Below are positions 10,316-21,511 of a stretch of 64,000 nucleotides of DNA, one piece after another. How positions within the stretch are numbered: position 1 is the stretch's first letter; each line of letters opens with the position of its first letter. Origin of the DNA: Symbiodinium microadriaticum (Eukaryota; Sar; Dinophyceae; Suessiales; Symbiodiniaceae); NCBI GenBank assembly GCA_001939145.1, contig LSRX01000131.1, positions 377,127 through 441,126 of the forward strand, given 5' to 3'. Below the pieces are notes generated by a model. It was given only the letters and a program-made list of their open reading frames with translations, did not search any database and had not been told where the DNA came from. A program made the position numbers and the translations under genes.

Positions 10316-12030
10316 TTATGTACCGGCAATCGTTGTTTGCAACACCTCCTGGCTGCTCTTGCATTGATGCAGGAATGAGGAAAGTACGAATTGCCGCAGA
10401 AGCACCTTCCTTGCGGGGAGCTCCCCCTTCTCGCGGAGCTCTTCCACGTGGCGCTCGACCTTCTCATGAATGCGCTTCGCCTGGAAAGGAAGTGGGCTGG
10501 TGGCCACGGTGCCACGAATGGAGGGGGCCGAATTCAACATCGTCATACAATCCCTGCAGCTGCAACTGCAGAATGCCAACTGCAGAAGATGTCATGCTTA
10601 TTACTTATTACACAGACAACGAAGAAACTTACTGCAAATGGGCACCTTCCAGCCTTTCGGCACAGAGAAAGGCATACACAATATATGGGATCATCATGAG
10701 CATCGTGTTTGATGCCCTGGTGGTACCGGTGTATCTCTGTGTTGCTGTGCTTTGCATTGCCTGCACGCTGGCATGATCTACCTCCAAAACGGCCCAGGTG
10801 CATCTTCTCTGAAGTGGTTCAAGACCTGCCCACGGTCTGAGATGGGTTGTGGGCGTGCGCCCGTCTGCTTGCCAGAGGGGCCGAGCCTGCAGCAAGTCGT
10901 CTCTTTGAAGAACCTTGACATCGCAGAGAGCCGTTGCCCTCACCGTCGCTGATCGCGTCGTCAACTTGGGGCAGATGATGCCACTCGTTATGAGTACAAT
11001 CACAACCTCCATCAGCCTCCACAAAGCTGGGCCCACCACAGCCGGATGCTTGCTGGCAGCCGCCATTTCCCCGAAGACTGCACCATCCTCTCAGGTGCTT
11101 CAACCACACCCTGAGACCGGCCCATTTCAATTTGGATCCCTGTGAGCCTTGTGTATGGATTGAACCTCCTCGCCGTGCAGGACTTCCACCTCGCCCCTGC
11201 AGAGATAGAACAAGCTGTCGCCTCAATCAGGGTGCGGGTACCGGCTCCGTCGTCAACTTTACGATCCCAGCTACTGAGTTGCCTGGCCCCAACAAGCAGA
11301 GGGTTGATCCGACTACAACATGTGTGTCTGACAGGAGCACCTCGTTCGCCTTCAAGGTAGATGTCCGTTCCGGGCTGCACCAGGCGGGTGTGGACTTGGT
11401 CGGACAAGGCCTTGCAGCAACAACCCGGCTGGGCCGCTGGCAAACAATCACGTCACAACAGCTCAAGGGTTTTTTGGACGACGAGCGTTGCATAACTTTT
11501 GGCTCGCCTGAAGGAACCGGTCCGTGCAATCCTTGAAGAGCGGCACGTCGGATAGAAGGTCTTTGCCAGGACCGTCGAAGACCTAAGTATTCAATGCCCT
11601 CGATAATTGGTCCGACTACCACACTTTCGCACTGAGTGGTCGCCCTGGCACGAAACGCTCTCCAAACAAATCTCGGATTCAGCCAAAGACACAGCGGATG
11701 AAGTTGTCCTAAAGCTACGTCGGGGTGTCGCATCTGCAGAATCTCCCAGCGATAAAGACCTTGTCTGCACGATCTGCATTTAAGTTGGCTCGAGGTGAAA
11801 TCCGGCCGCCCGGGAGTCGGACAGCTTGTTCGGAAGGCACTGCCCTAGAGGCTCTGCCGCGGGCTCGGACTCCTCTAAATTCCCGAGACTCACCCGCATC
11901 CTGCCGCATCCCCACAGCCCCGAAGTTGTGATTCAAAGAGTCCTCCACGTCATTCGAGCTTCCGGCTCCCTTCCGCAGCGCCTTCCACTTCTTCTGGGCC
12001 TAGCTGACCAACCACTTGCAGGTGCAGCGA
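10316..12030 (-). CDS. Cyclic nucleotide-binding domain protein (channel or kinase regulatory subunit)
   Basis: Spliced minus-strand gene. In gene order: a Ser-rich region near 11775-11590; an exon at 11582-11508 with FDGPGKDLLSDVPLFKDCTD, the usual entry helix of a CNB domain; an exon from 11410 with ALSDQVHTRLVQPGTDIYLE (the PG and EG turn of the beta-roll); an exon with GEVEVLHGEEVQSIHK; an exon starting at 11087 with DGAVFGEMAAASK; and LTTRSATVRATALCDVKVLQ. FGEMA plus RSATVRA is the phosphate-binding cassette, with its Arg. The last exon ends with a basic helix (AKRIHEKVERHVEELREKGE) and stops at 10316. The CNB domain is complete apart from a small exon after YLEGE that I could not place. 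No pore or kinase domain is visible, so K+ channel and PKA/PKG-type regulator remain open. The gene probably extends upstream (AQKKWKALRKGAGSSN near 11990). Confidence 0.75.
11088..11147 (-). other. GC-AG intron, 60 bases
   Basis: Splicing here joins SIHK to DGAVFGEMA in frame and restores the CNB consensus. The donor is AAG|GC and the acceptor GAG|GAT. Inferred from frame and family consensus. Confidence 0.65.
11411..11507 (-). other. GC-AG intron, 97 bases
   Basis: Joins DRFLQ to ALSDQVHTRL in frame. The donor is CAG|GC and the acceptor AAG|GCC. The nearby GT alternative (11496) would break the frame. Confidence 0.7.
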
Positions 12031-13500
12031 TGCGCTTTCACCATCGCCCCTGAAGCGCCTCGTTGCCTCGGATCGCCGTTGCCATAGTCTTGCGGAGGAA
12101 GCTCGGCCGCCGTTCCTCATTGCCTGAGTGTAAAGCTTCACTCTTAGACAGCCAAGAGTTTCCATGAGCAAACGTCTTGCATTTCAGGAGCAAGACGAGT
12201 TGGCCATCAGCTCCACCTGCAAGGGCAAATATTCTTTGTTGCAAGATGCTTGACGTCGAGAGGGAAGATGGTGCCTGAAGCGACAGCCTTCGAGCCGCAT
12301 GTCGGCCAGTCTCTGCCATAGCAGCACGGCCAAGCCAACAAAAAACTGCCCGCTCTCTCTGCCCAGTTTCTTGTTCATGTCGGGTGGCATGTCGAGCCGA
12401 GAGTTGCCCCGACAGGCCCTACAAATCCCTACAGCATACGCCCCGTTCTGCAAATGCGATTGAGCCCTCTAGCAGTGGTCAAACGACGAGCCAATCGCGG
12501 AGTGTAGCCGTGAAGCCGCTGTCGTTGACAGCAGTCGGTACGTGACACAAATCTCCCAAACACGAAGTTCTCGGATTCTCAATCCGCTGCATTCACTGCG
12601 TGAGAGCGCTGCCCGATCTGCTTTGGATGAAGCTGCATCGTGTTTGCCATCTCACGGTGCCACCGACCACCTGCATAGTCAACACGAAACACCCTGCCTC
12701 TGGACATCTGCATCTTATTGTCCGGCAGCTGGAACCACAAAACACGATGCTGGAATATGCTGGGACTGAGAGGGTTACTTCCGTCGCAGACGACCCTGTT
12801 TTGCAACTCATTGGCCGCACTGACAACTTGTCACATGACCGAAATACCTTAGTTCAAAGCGGCATCATCTGCTGATGAGTGAGCTCGCGCATCCTCTACC
12901 CACAGCCAGCACAGATGTCACTTGAATGTCAGTGCTTCAGAGGCACCGCTGCAACAGCGTAGGAGCTTCCGCCCGTGCAGCTGCAAGGACCGCTGGCAGC
13001 GGTGAAGGAGGCGATGGCACACCTGCATCCAATCGATCCGGCTGCGGCAGGCACGATTTGGAGGAATTCACGTGGAGTCGCACAGGCCCTCAGGCATCCC
13101 GTTTTCGGCTCTGCAGCCCTGAAGCCAGCAGGGCACTCTGGATCGAAGCTGAGCGTTGCACCTTCTTGCGCCAAACAACCCAGGGGCCACAGCAGGGCGA
13201 GAACTCTTCGACCTCTTTCCTCAGGACTGCCCGCGTGCCGACAGTCTGACAGCCCTTATTAAAATCCGGTCTTGCATGATCTTGCTACATTGCTGTTGCT
13301 GTTGCTGTTGTTGTTCCGCAAACAGGCCAAGGCTGCCTACCAGCTGTTGTGACTGACAGGCTCCCGGCTTAAAGCCTCCTGTCCCGGAGGTTCCTTGGGC
13401 GACCTGCGTGCCACCGAGCCACACGGCAGAAGCCCTCTCCTCCAGCGCAGCGAGCGCTGCCAAGTGCGAGGGCATCTAGCTTCTAGCTGGCATCAGCTGG
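12031..13500. other. Unassigned stretch with weak minus-strand exons
   Basis: A frame near 12410-12270 reads MPPDMNKKLGRESGQFFVGL followed by a helix-like AVLLWQRLADMRLEGCRF. Around 12930-13240 both strands have protein-like frames and I cannot choose. No family recognised. Confidence 0.3.
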
Positions 13501-14310
13501 CTAAGGAAAACCAGGGAGCCCACAGATCGGAACAGGTCCTGTGGCCAAGAAAATGGCGCCCTTCTCGGCATTCACAATTTGTGCAAGATCTCGATTCAAA
13601 GCGTCGAGGTCGATGCCTTCAAGTCGCTGAGTCACTGAGGGATCTCTGACGACATCATAAGCACATTCCGGCCAAAAGGCGATAAGGCGGCTCCGAGATA
13701 TCCAAGTCTTTGCTGATGTTGAAAAAGCTATGGCCTCGCAAATGCCGACTGAGTCCCATGTGAATTCACGGACTGAGTCTGAGTGGCACATCGTTGCCTG
13801 TCAGGCGGAAGCGCACGCAGCCGTCGGGCTGGTCCGTGCTTTCAAGCATCTCGAAGTCTGGCTGCAACTGCGAGACAATCTCCTCCCAGAACATCAAGCC
13901 CAACGGGAAGGAACTGAGACACGCAGCTCAGTTCCGGTACGTTGCTCGGCTTGTTCCCAGTGGATTGCCGATCCCGCGCTCGAGAGTATTGAGCTTGCTT
14001 GCCCACTTTGAGTTGAGTAGGATGCATGGGAGTGGTTAACCTTCGGGTAGATGCTTTTTCACGCTGCTACAGATGCGATGCAGAGATTAAGGTCACAAGC
14101 CCGACTGCGGCCAACATCTGGAAATCAATGTCGGACAAGCATTCAACTGCAACTCAAAGACAGGCACAGGTGAATGCTTCCTCCGTCACCGCCATCTCTG
14201 TCGGAGGCACTGTCAGATCGGACAATGCAAGCCGTGTGTCGACAAGGTCCCCTTCGGAAACACCTCGGCCCAGTGCCAAAAAAACGCGCAATCTTTCCGC
14301 ATCCTAGTGC
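13501..14310 (-). CDS. Unknown spliced gene, four good exons
   Basis: In gene order: about 14305-14180 reads DAERLRVFLALGRGVSEGDL then VDTRLALSDLTVPPTEMAVT; about 14150-14080 reads ECLSDIDFQMLAAVGLVTLI; about 13915-13796 reads SSFPLGLMFWEEIVSQLQPD then FEMLESTDQPDGCVRFRLT; and about 13720-13550 reads SRLIAFWPECAYDVVRDPSV then TQRLEGIDLDALNRDLAQIV. All are strongly protein-like, and the surrounding frames are not. The product is mostly acidic and helical, with no membrane segment or signal peptide seen. I do not recognise the family. The N-terminus and C-terminus are not defined. Confidence 0.5.
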
Positions 14311-14399
14311 TACATAGTGTTACAAGTGCTCGCACGCTCTTTCGGCCGAGGAACCATCCGCAAAGATCAGCACCTTCGTCGGCTGTCAACAGAAATGCT

Positions 14400-14480
14400 C
14401 CGCGGAGGGAGGGGCAGGGGGAGCGGAGGCGAGGGGAGGGGAGGGGAGAGGGAGAGAGAGACGGGACAGAGAGAGGGTCA
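14400..14480. repeat. Purine-rich G/A tract
   Basis: About 75 bases almost purely G and A on the plus strand (GGGGAGGGGAGGGGAGAGGG type). It can form triplex or G-quadruplex structures. Confidence 0.85.
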
Positions 14481-14787
14481 ACATCTCAATTGACGCGATC
14501 GGCCCCAATATTGAATGGGGGTGGGCCCCTCACCCCTGCCCGCAACTGAAACTGCGAAAGTGTTCTTATAGGTTCTTATTATGACGTGGTAGTTTTATAG
14601 CTGCGGTGATTTCCGGGGGGTGCTTGTAGTTCGGCCTCACGTGTTGAGTTTGAGTGTTTAATGGAGAGCAACGACACGACACTCACACACTCCATAGCCC
14701 CGGTAGATATCAGGTGGATTCTCCGGCATCGGCATGAGTTGTTGTGTTTGGTTCTTTGTAAGAAACCACCACCGACAACTCATGTAC

Positions 14788-14804
14788 TTGGGGGGTCCCC
14801 CCAA
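14788..14804. repeat. Perfect 17-base palindrome with inverted flanks
   Basis: TTGGGGGGTCCCCCCAA is self-complementary around a central T. Nearby, GTACTTGGGG (14784) is matched by CCCCAAGTAC (14843), and GAGTTGT/ACAACTC flank another potential fold, so the 14.73-14.85 kb stretch can fold extensively. Confidence 0.8.
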
Positions 14805-14969
14805 CCCATACGTACATTCTTCGTGCTGTACTCTGCGAAGAGCCCCAAGTACAGTCTTTCAGGTGAATTTTTCCACGGACAATGCATGTACCGGGATCTG
14901 TACTGGGCACATAGCGGACGGAAGTGTACTTCGAACCCCAGACATCCATGCAAGTACCATTCGGTCACG

Positions 14970-17900
14970 GAGGGGCGGTCTTTAAATAAAATGAACGCAG
15001 AAGTGACGAACGCCAGAAACTACCATCCGAGCCCAGCACGAGACTGCTGAAAGCCGCAGCGCCGCCAAAACCATTCGGAGCACGCCGACAACTGAATCGG
15101 AGTTGCCCGCTCAGTTCCCATTCCCACTTCGCATGTGGATCTTCCTCGGCTGGCATGCGACATTCATGCACTGCATAACTAAGGGACCCGGCCACCGGTC
15201 ATGTCTAGGAAAAGTCTAGGATCTGCCACCCACAAGACGCCCTTCCCTCGACGAAGCCATCGTCTGACGCGGTGAAGGTGTAAGCAAAGCCTCACTCGTG
15301 AAGCAAGGACATGTAATGCCAGCGACGCATGACGGAGCCGCCAATAAAATGCGGCGAGGTGCAGGCTCTGAAACCGAGTGAGCTGCACTGGTTTGGATTG
15401 CCCACCACGGGTTGACCATTCCTCGCATTGCTTGGAGCACATTGAAGGACCGTGCCAAAGCGCATGCACATGACAGTCACTGCGCCGAGCATCCACTACA
15501 CGATGATGAAACTTCGCAGGCAAACCTCCAGGCAGTGCGCGGTTCTGCCTTGAAGATTCCAGGCTGGCAGAGACCTCGCACACGCACACGATGCACCAAT
15601 CCACGTCCGGTGCACTCGCAGTTTAAAAACTTCGAGCCTGCCAGCATGCCGGAATGTCCTCAAGTCTAAAGTCATTGCCAGGACCAGAGGCAAAACGACG
15701 AGAGGCAACAATCGACAACAGATAGAAAGAAGAGCTCTCTTCACGAGTCCACACGATAATCTCTTTTGGCTCCTCGTGTGAAACGGTTGTGCTCTCCGAC
15801 AGAGGGGCAGGCACCACATCGAGCAGTTCTGGCACCGGTACATCGCCAAAGGCGCAGCTCAAGACCTTCAGATTCAACATTTTTTGCTAAAGCTTTCTGA
15901 AATCCACTGCCCTGCCGCCTCCCTGGCCCTTGTATTGTGCTACTTGTAGTTGGCTGAAATTCAGCTTGGACAGAGCCTCGTTGCGACCACTACTAGGTTT
16001 CTGCGGATGTTCTAGCTTAATGTAGCAGACCGGACCTTCGCATGAGGGCACAGTTGGCGCAGCAGCTCCAACGCTTTGGGCTCATCATTGCAAATGTCCA
16101 CCTGGACAGGAGACTTCGGCGCGCCTGTTGCTGCATGAAAAGTCAACCAGGCCTTGTTCAGTAAAACGACGTCCGCCACCAAGAGCTGGGCAAGCTGCAA
16201 CTGGTACTCCTCTCGACGGCGCGAAGGGCACGATGCCTGCTGCCAAGTCAAGCGAAGGATGCAAGATCCGAGCGACACCGAACCAGCCTTGAATGATCTT
16301 CAAGTATTCAACTCGCCAGCATGACGCACTGGAGCACATTGTCGCTGGCTTATTTGGCTGCTAGGTAGCTACACGATCCTCTTCTTCTGCTGAGCATTCT
16401 TCTGTCGGCTGGTGATGAGGGAAGGATGGATCCTCCCTCGATGCCCGATCCCCTCGATGCCCGATCTCTGATGAACAATACACGGCCAGCATTCGTGTTG
16501 AGATCGGAGATGAACAGGAGCCCAGCAATAAGAAAGCCCTCCCCGTCTCGTCGTGATTGGTCACACTGTTGAGACCTTACTTGTGCTCAGATCTTTGTTG
16601 AATCCAGTTGGCTCGAGCATCTGTTACTCTTCTCACGGGTTTGTTGCACCCCGGCCACCTTTCGCATCACGGGAGTCGTCAGTGCCCCTTGCTTGGAGGA
16701 ACCTTCAGGTTACAGTACTCTCTGCGTACTTCTGTCTGTCTTCGTGTTTGCTTGCTTGTAGGGGGTGTGACAACCAAAGCCCTCCTGGCACGCATGGCCA
16801 CCGCCCTGCTCGGGAAAGGTCTTTCCGTCTCCTGCTGCATTTGTCCTGGGGTTTAGTTTCGCTTTGGGTTACACTGTCCCTCCGCAATGCCTGCTTTTCC
16901 AGTGACACTCCATTCCTCGCTCGCTGGAGGCAGCCGAAAACACAAGCCAGCACCTGCTCTCCCAGCAGGCAGCCTGAGCCTTCTGGTCCAACCAACCGTG
17001 CCCCTCAGCGAGGACCCGCTCTGCCTCAGTGTAGTTGTAGTAGCATCTGGAAACACTTGACACGACAAACATTGGGCACTCCATAACTGCAAGCCAAGCT
17101 GTTTCACTCACCTTGCGTTTCTGAACGAATGCCGGCTTTGAGCAAGATGATACTGTGACGGAAGTAACAATGAAATCTATCGAAATTTCACAGTCCCCTC
17201 ACTTAATTTGCTTCGTCCATGTAGCTTGTAGACCGTTATATAACTCCATTGTGATTCAAATCCGGAAGACATGCAGGATCCGAGCTGAGTAGACGCCGTC
17301 GTATGAAGTAATTCCATGCCCTCCCCTTGCTGCTTCAGTGGCTGAAGCCCGAGGCACTGTTTATGGTTGTAGGAGCCCCAACACCCAAACACGCCGTGCC
17401 GAGGCTACACTGGTACACGGCTCTGGTTGGTTCCGAGATAAGTCTCCGTGCACTGCAGGATGATAGCTAGCAGCACAAGCCAAACGACATTCCCCGCAGG
17501 ACTAAACGGAAACACCCTGAGGAATCAATCGTGCTGCTTGCATTCACTCGCCCTCAACTCCACAGCATGATAAGGAAAACATCGGAACTAAGAGCACCCT
17601 TGGGCATGCTTCGGAGTATTCATTATATAGCGTGCAGCAACGATCTGACATGGACACAAGCCTGTGACCCAAAGCTGGTCCATTGCCCTTTCTGAAGCTA
17701 CCAACTGAAAAACTGGCATGAACTGACCTGGCCAGGCTCAGTAAAGCTTTAGATCTCTTCATCGTAGAAGCATCCACGACGGTGACCACCCGGTCCAGTC
17801 TGGCTCGCGCCAAAGGCCCGAAGCGCACCTGCAATCAAGGCGGCGGCGTTTTTGAACTTGCGACCCCCGCGACTTTGGCGCCTCCAAGGCTGCCACAATC

Positions 17901-18790
17901 TGGCGCGGGTCCGCTGCGCCGCTGGTCTCCAGCAGCAAGTAGTCCAACAAGCCCCTGTCTGCACCTCAGCGTCCGCTTTAAAGCCATCTTCCAGCTAGCT
18001 GCGATTCGGTAGACGGCCTTCGCGCAGAGCTGTCTTCACGGCCAAGCCCAGAGCATCATCGAAGCCAGGGCAGCATGCCTCATCGCTCTGCCACTCTTCC
18101 CAAGACTGATTGGCCTTCTCGCTTTTGTGGATTGCTGGTAAGACGGCCGGGTCCCCGCACGCAACCGGACAGGCCGGCCACATCTCCATCCCGCCATGCT
18201 GACGATTGGAAAAGGTACTCCCCCTTCCCGAGGCCTGCACTCCGAGTTTCAGTCCTTCCATGAGCAGTCACAGTCATCACAGTCCAGCCTGGCTGCACCT
18301 CCGCGGCCAAAAAGGAGGCATCAATGTTGATTTTGGAGGCCAGGTCATGAGCCAAGGCTGCAATCCGCAAGTTTGCCCGTCGATTCATGAGCCTTCCAGG
18401 GTCAGCAGCGAATCAACTGCGGAGACCCAATCATACTGCGGACCGCACAGGAGACTTCAAAAGCAGAGTGTACTGTATTTCAGACCAAATGCCGCTTCAT
18501 CAGGGTTGTCTTTCCACTTCCCAGGAAGCCGGTCACGATTAACACAGGCAGCGGCACCGGTGCTGCAGGAGCAAAAATCTGATTCCTTAAGCTGTGCATC
18601 CGAAGACAGCTGGGTCTACATCCCAAGTCCAAGTAAAAGGATGTTTGCGCGTTCGGCTGCGCAGGTAGTATGAAGGTGGCAAGGAAGTGAGTCAAGGCAC
18701 TGCTCTTGAAATGCACAGAAATTCGCGTGGATCTCGGCAACTGCATCAGACGTGTCCTTGTGCTGATGGGTAGGCGGCAAATCATCTGCA
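14970..18790 (-). CDS. CobW/COG0523 family G3E GTPase (putative metal chaperone)
   Basis: Spliced minus-strand gene carrying all diagnostic motifs in order: Walker A in PVLIVTGFLGSGKTTLMKRH (about 18555-18500); RRANLRIAALAHDLASKINI (about 18385-18310); the metal-binding CxCC as SGC|ACC, split by the intron at 18079-18160; LLDYLLLETSGAADP (17945-17882); RFGPLARARLDRVVTVVDAS (17828 on); QLAQLLVADVVLLNK, which splices into VDICNDEPKALELLRQLCPH to make the NKxD guanine motif; FGDVPVPELLD (about 15850); and the C-terminal domain with RRGKGVLWVADPRLFLDMTG (about 15240-15190) and KWEWELSGQLRFSC (about 15120). Family members hydrolyse GTP to deliver zinc, cobalt or other metals to client proteins. 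The substrate here is unknown. An N-terminal extension before Walker A may be a transit peptide, but the start codon is not fixed. Confidence 0.85.
16102..16152 (-). other. GC-AG intron, 51 bases
   Basis: Removing it joins VVLLNK to VDICNDEP in phase, creating the NKVD G4 motif expected at this point. The donor is AAG|GC and the acceptor CAG|GTG. Confidence 0.75.
17829..17881 (-). other. GC-AG intron, 53 bases
   Basis: Joins IVAALE to VRFGPLARARLDRV in phase 0. The donor is GAG|GC and the acceptor CAG|GTG. No GT donor gives a continuous frame. Confidence 0.75.
18079..18160 (-). other. GT-AG intron inside the CxCC motif, 82 bases
   Basis: The donor TGC|GTGCGG and acceptor GAG|GCATGC bring LSGC and ACCPGFDDALG together in phase 0, restoring the GCxCC metal-binding motif. 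Confidence 0.7.
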
Positions 18791-19178
18791 ATCTCCAGAT
18801 AGAACTCCCTCGGCTGCTACGAGTAGCAGAAAGCGGGATTTTGCAGGCAATGCGGGTAGCTGGTCATGGCGGGATGACAGAGAGACAGAAGATCAACGAG
18901 GAAAGCCCGACCATTCACTTCCCTTTTCCTCCAAGTTTCGGTGCGGTGATCCGAGGTGATTTCTCTGACCGCAATGCAGCCTCATCTAATGGCAACTGGA
19001 TACTTCGACGCCTCACAATGTGTACTGCATGTCAACTCGCCGTGGCCTCCTTGGGGCTCTGATCTGGCACGGCACTGACAGGCCGTGCGAACTGGAGCCA
19101 ACCGAAACAGTGGTCCGAGAACGTCCATGGCATGCTAGGATGCGAGGGTCTGCTCCGTCTTGTTCAGCTGGGTGATCC

Positions 19179-20380
19179 CTATGCGCACCGATTTGCCGAG
19201 TCAATCCCTTCCTTCATCTGTTGTTGAACCCATAATCTAATCCTGTTCAGCCGGGAAGTCGCGAGGAGAGAAGTAGCCAGACAAATGGTTGAGTCCGAGG
19301 ATGCTGGATGTCGGAGTGCTATGGCCGTTCTGCTTCTGATTCGCAGTCTTGTGTAGACAAAGCTGGCCAAAAGCATCAAGCCAGCAACAAAATGCATGCC
19401 TGAATATCACCTCGGTGGAGGTGGAGGCTTGAATTCAGCTGCCTGGACGGCGCAGAAAAAGATCGTGGTTGGAGCTTTACCTGGAAACCGTATTATTGCC
19501 AGCGACGTTGCGCAAACAAGTTCTGCAGCTGCAGATATTGCGAAGGATAATGACTGCCACACTTGCAGCTGCAAGAGCCACGACCACATCGACGGCAGTG
19601 GACGACACGGAAAAGTATGAGAGACTAAAGACTTCAAGAAAGAAGGGTGGCGAGCGCTTTTTTTGCCATCTGCCCAACTGCGTTTGTTCGCAAGCCAGAC
19701 GGCAAGTGGAGGCGAGGACAAGCCCTGAGGCAGTCGGCCAGAGGATGGCGCAAAAGTAAATGTGCCACCTCGGACCCAGGCACGACTGTCCACAAAGCAT
19801 CTCGAGCTCTCCGCCGCGGTTTTCCCGGGCCTGCTGCGATGGTCTCGGAAGGGGAGGGAAGGCTCAGTCTCACTTCTCCACAAAGAATCGCGTCTACGTC
19901 GTGCGCATATGTCTCGAAGATGAGATGCTCGAGCTTCCCTCCCGTGCATGCGCAAAACAGAGGTGTGAAATTAGTCTTGAGGCTTGAGGTCATCAGTCCG
20001 CACACGGAGTCAGGCCGAGCCCTGTTTCGAGCTCGTCACCTGACGGAGGACGAAGACAAGCTCTACGCCTTAAACTCAGAATGCGCTTGGCCTGTCAAAG
20101 GTTCCCATGCTCGTATTCTCTGCCGGCGCCGAACCACAACGGCTGAGACCACCAAAGCAACCACAAGAAGTGCCTCAAGTGCAAGCGCAAGATCTGCCAG
20201 AGATGCTTGACGTGTTGTTGTGCACGCTGTACAAGGAGACTCTGGCATATGCAAGGGTCGATGAACTCATGATACATGCTCGCGTGTGGGAGTCAACGTA
20301 TGAATTTGCAGGCTGCACCGGCGTTCTCGACTGCAGCAGAGCTGCACATAGCCACATCGAAGACGATCCTCCAGAGTAGA
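19179..20380. other. Coding potential on both strands, unresolved
   Basis: Minus-strand frames include membrane-like stretches: MHFVAGLMLLASFVYTRLRI (from 19397), AVDVVVALAAASVAVIILRN (about 19590-19530), and GKLEHLIFETYAHDVDAILC (about 19945-19886). The plus strand offers RARHLTEDEDKLYALNSECA (about 20029-20088) and a Cys-rich frame at about 20145-20273. One plausible reading is a minus-strand multi-pass membrane protein. The plus frames could be shadows. No family recognised. Confidence 0.3.
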
Positions 20381-20916
20381 TCACCCGCTCCAAGTCCTTC
20401 AACAAGTCGATCTGTATAACATCCTGAGGTCGCGATTTGAATCTCCAAACAGATATCCTGCATCTGCACTATCAACATTGTCACACAGGCTTCTTGCTGT
20501 GCTCTGCAGGAATTAGCAGGACAAGATGGACAATCCATTTGCAGGCAGCATCTACGAACTGAGGACTTGTTATTATGACAAGCTGCAACCACATAGTCAG
20601 GTCCTGCACCGTGGCATATGCATAATGCCACGGCCCGCGCACACACAGCATTAGCCAAGCATTCTGCTTCCCCCAGGTTCCTACCACACTGCTTGCTGCA
20701 TGGCGGACTCTTGCATGGACGCTGACACAGCAAAAGGGAATCTACAGTAACACAGTGCGCCAGCACGCCTTGGAAGGGAGGATTGACCTTTGGCACGCCC
20801 TCGACGAACAAGTCTCCAGATTCGGTCTCAGGCATGCCAGCCACAAAAACCGTCAAGTGAGAAAAGCTCGGTGAGCCCAAGCCTTGTTGGGAACCATGCC
20901 ATCGAACAAGAGCCAT
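20293..20916 (-). CDS. Hypothetical Cys-rich frame
   Basis: A 207-codon minus frame. The N-terminal part reads SHLTVFVAGMPETESGDLFV, followed by a Cys-rich central part (about 20 Cys overall, not regularly spaced). The first codon may not be ATG-encoded and the end is a frame stop rather than a proven terminus. It may be an exon of the gene suggested just downstream. No family recognised. Confidence 0.3.
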   Translation of the reverse strand: MALVRWHGSQQGLGSPSFSHLTVFVAGMPETESGDLFVEGVPKVNPPFQGVLAHCVTVDSLLLCQRPCKSPPCSKQCGRNLGEAECLANAVCARAVALCICHGAGPDYVVAACHNNKSSVRRCCLQMDCPSCPANSCRAQQEACVTMLIVQMQDICLEIQIATSGCYTDRLVEGLGAGDLLWRIVFDVAMCSSAAVENAGAACKFIR

Positions 20917-20999
20917 CGGGGAACTACCTCAAGCAGGAGCTGCACTTGATGAGCTTTCCTTGCACCTTCAGTCTGGAAATTGGGCACCCGCATTTTAAC

Positions 21000-21135
21000 C
21001 CTATAAATCTATAAATCTACAAGTACATATACATACACATATACATATGCATATACGTACATATACATGTACATATACATGTGCATATATACAGTTAACC
21101 GTATATACATCTGTACATCTATATACATCTATACC
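21000..21135. repeat. AT-rich (ACATAT)n-like tract
   Basis: Alternating ACATAT, ACATAC and ATATAC units over about 130 bases, starting after two copies of 'aaatctat'. Confidence 0.85.
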
Positions 21136-21261
21136 ACTACACATGTAAACACGTCTTCACATGTACACGTAACATCCTTCCCCGAGTATCGCGTCGAACC
21201 GCGCGCTTCCGTACCGTACCGCACCGCAACATCTGGGACCGCAACAAACCGAACCAAAACC

Positions 21262-21352
21262 CTCCCACCTCACCTCCACCTCCCACCTCCCACACACCCA
21301 ACCTCCTCCCACACCTCCCATCTCCCACTCCCGCCTCCCACCCATCGTCGAT
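21262..21352. repeat. Polypyrimidine (CCCACCT)n tract
   Basis: Plus strand is almost only C and T with A spacers, in CTCCCACCT units. Its reverse complement resembles the purine tract at 21512-21650. Confidence 0.85.
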
Positions 21353-21384
21353 CCTCGACCCTTCGCCGTTAATCCCAACCCCCC

Positions 21385-21385
21385 N
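21385..21385. other. Single undetermined base
   Basis: One N between the facing pyrimidine and purine tracts, showing that the assembly was uncertain here. Confidence 0.99.
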
Positions 21386-21511
21386 CCCAAACCCTGCCCG
21401 CCCATGTGGTAAACTTTATCCCAATCTACGATATCAGGACAAGACTTGCAACTTGCTTGAAAAGCCGCCAAACACCATAAAGCCATAAAGCCCAGCCCCA
21501 AGCCCTAAATC

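Noticed and set aside
21500..21510. CCCTAAAT as a telomere trace
   Set aside because: A single unit, no tandem TTTAGGG array.
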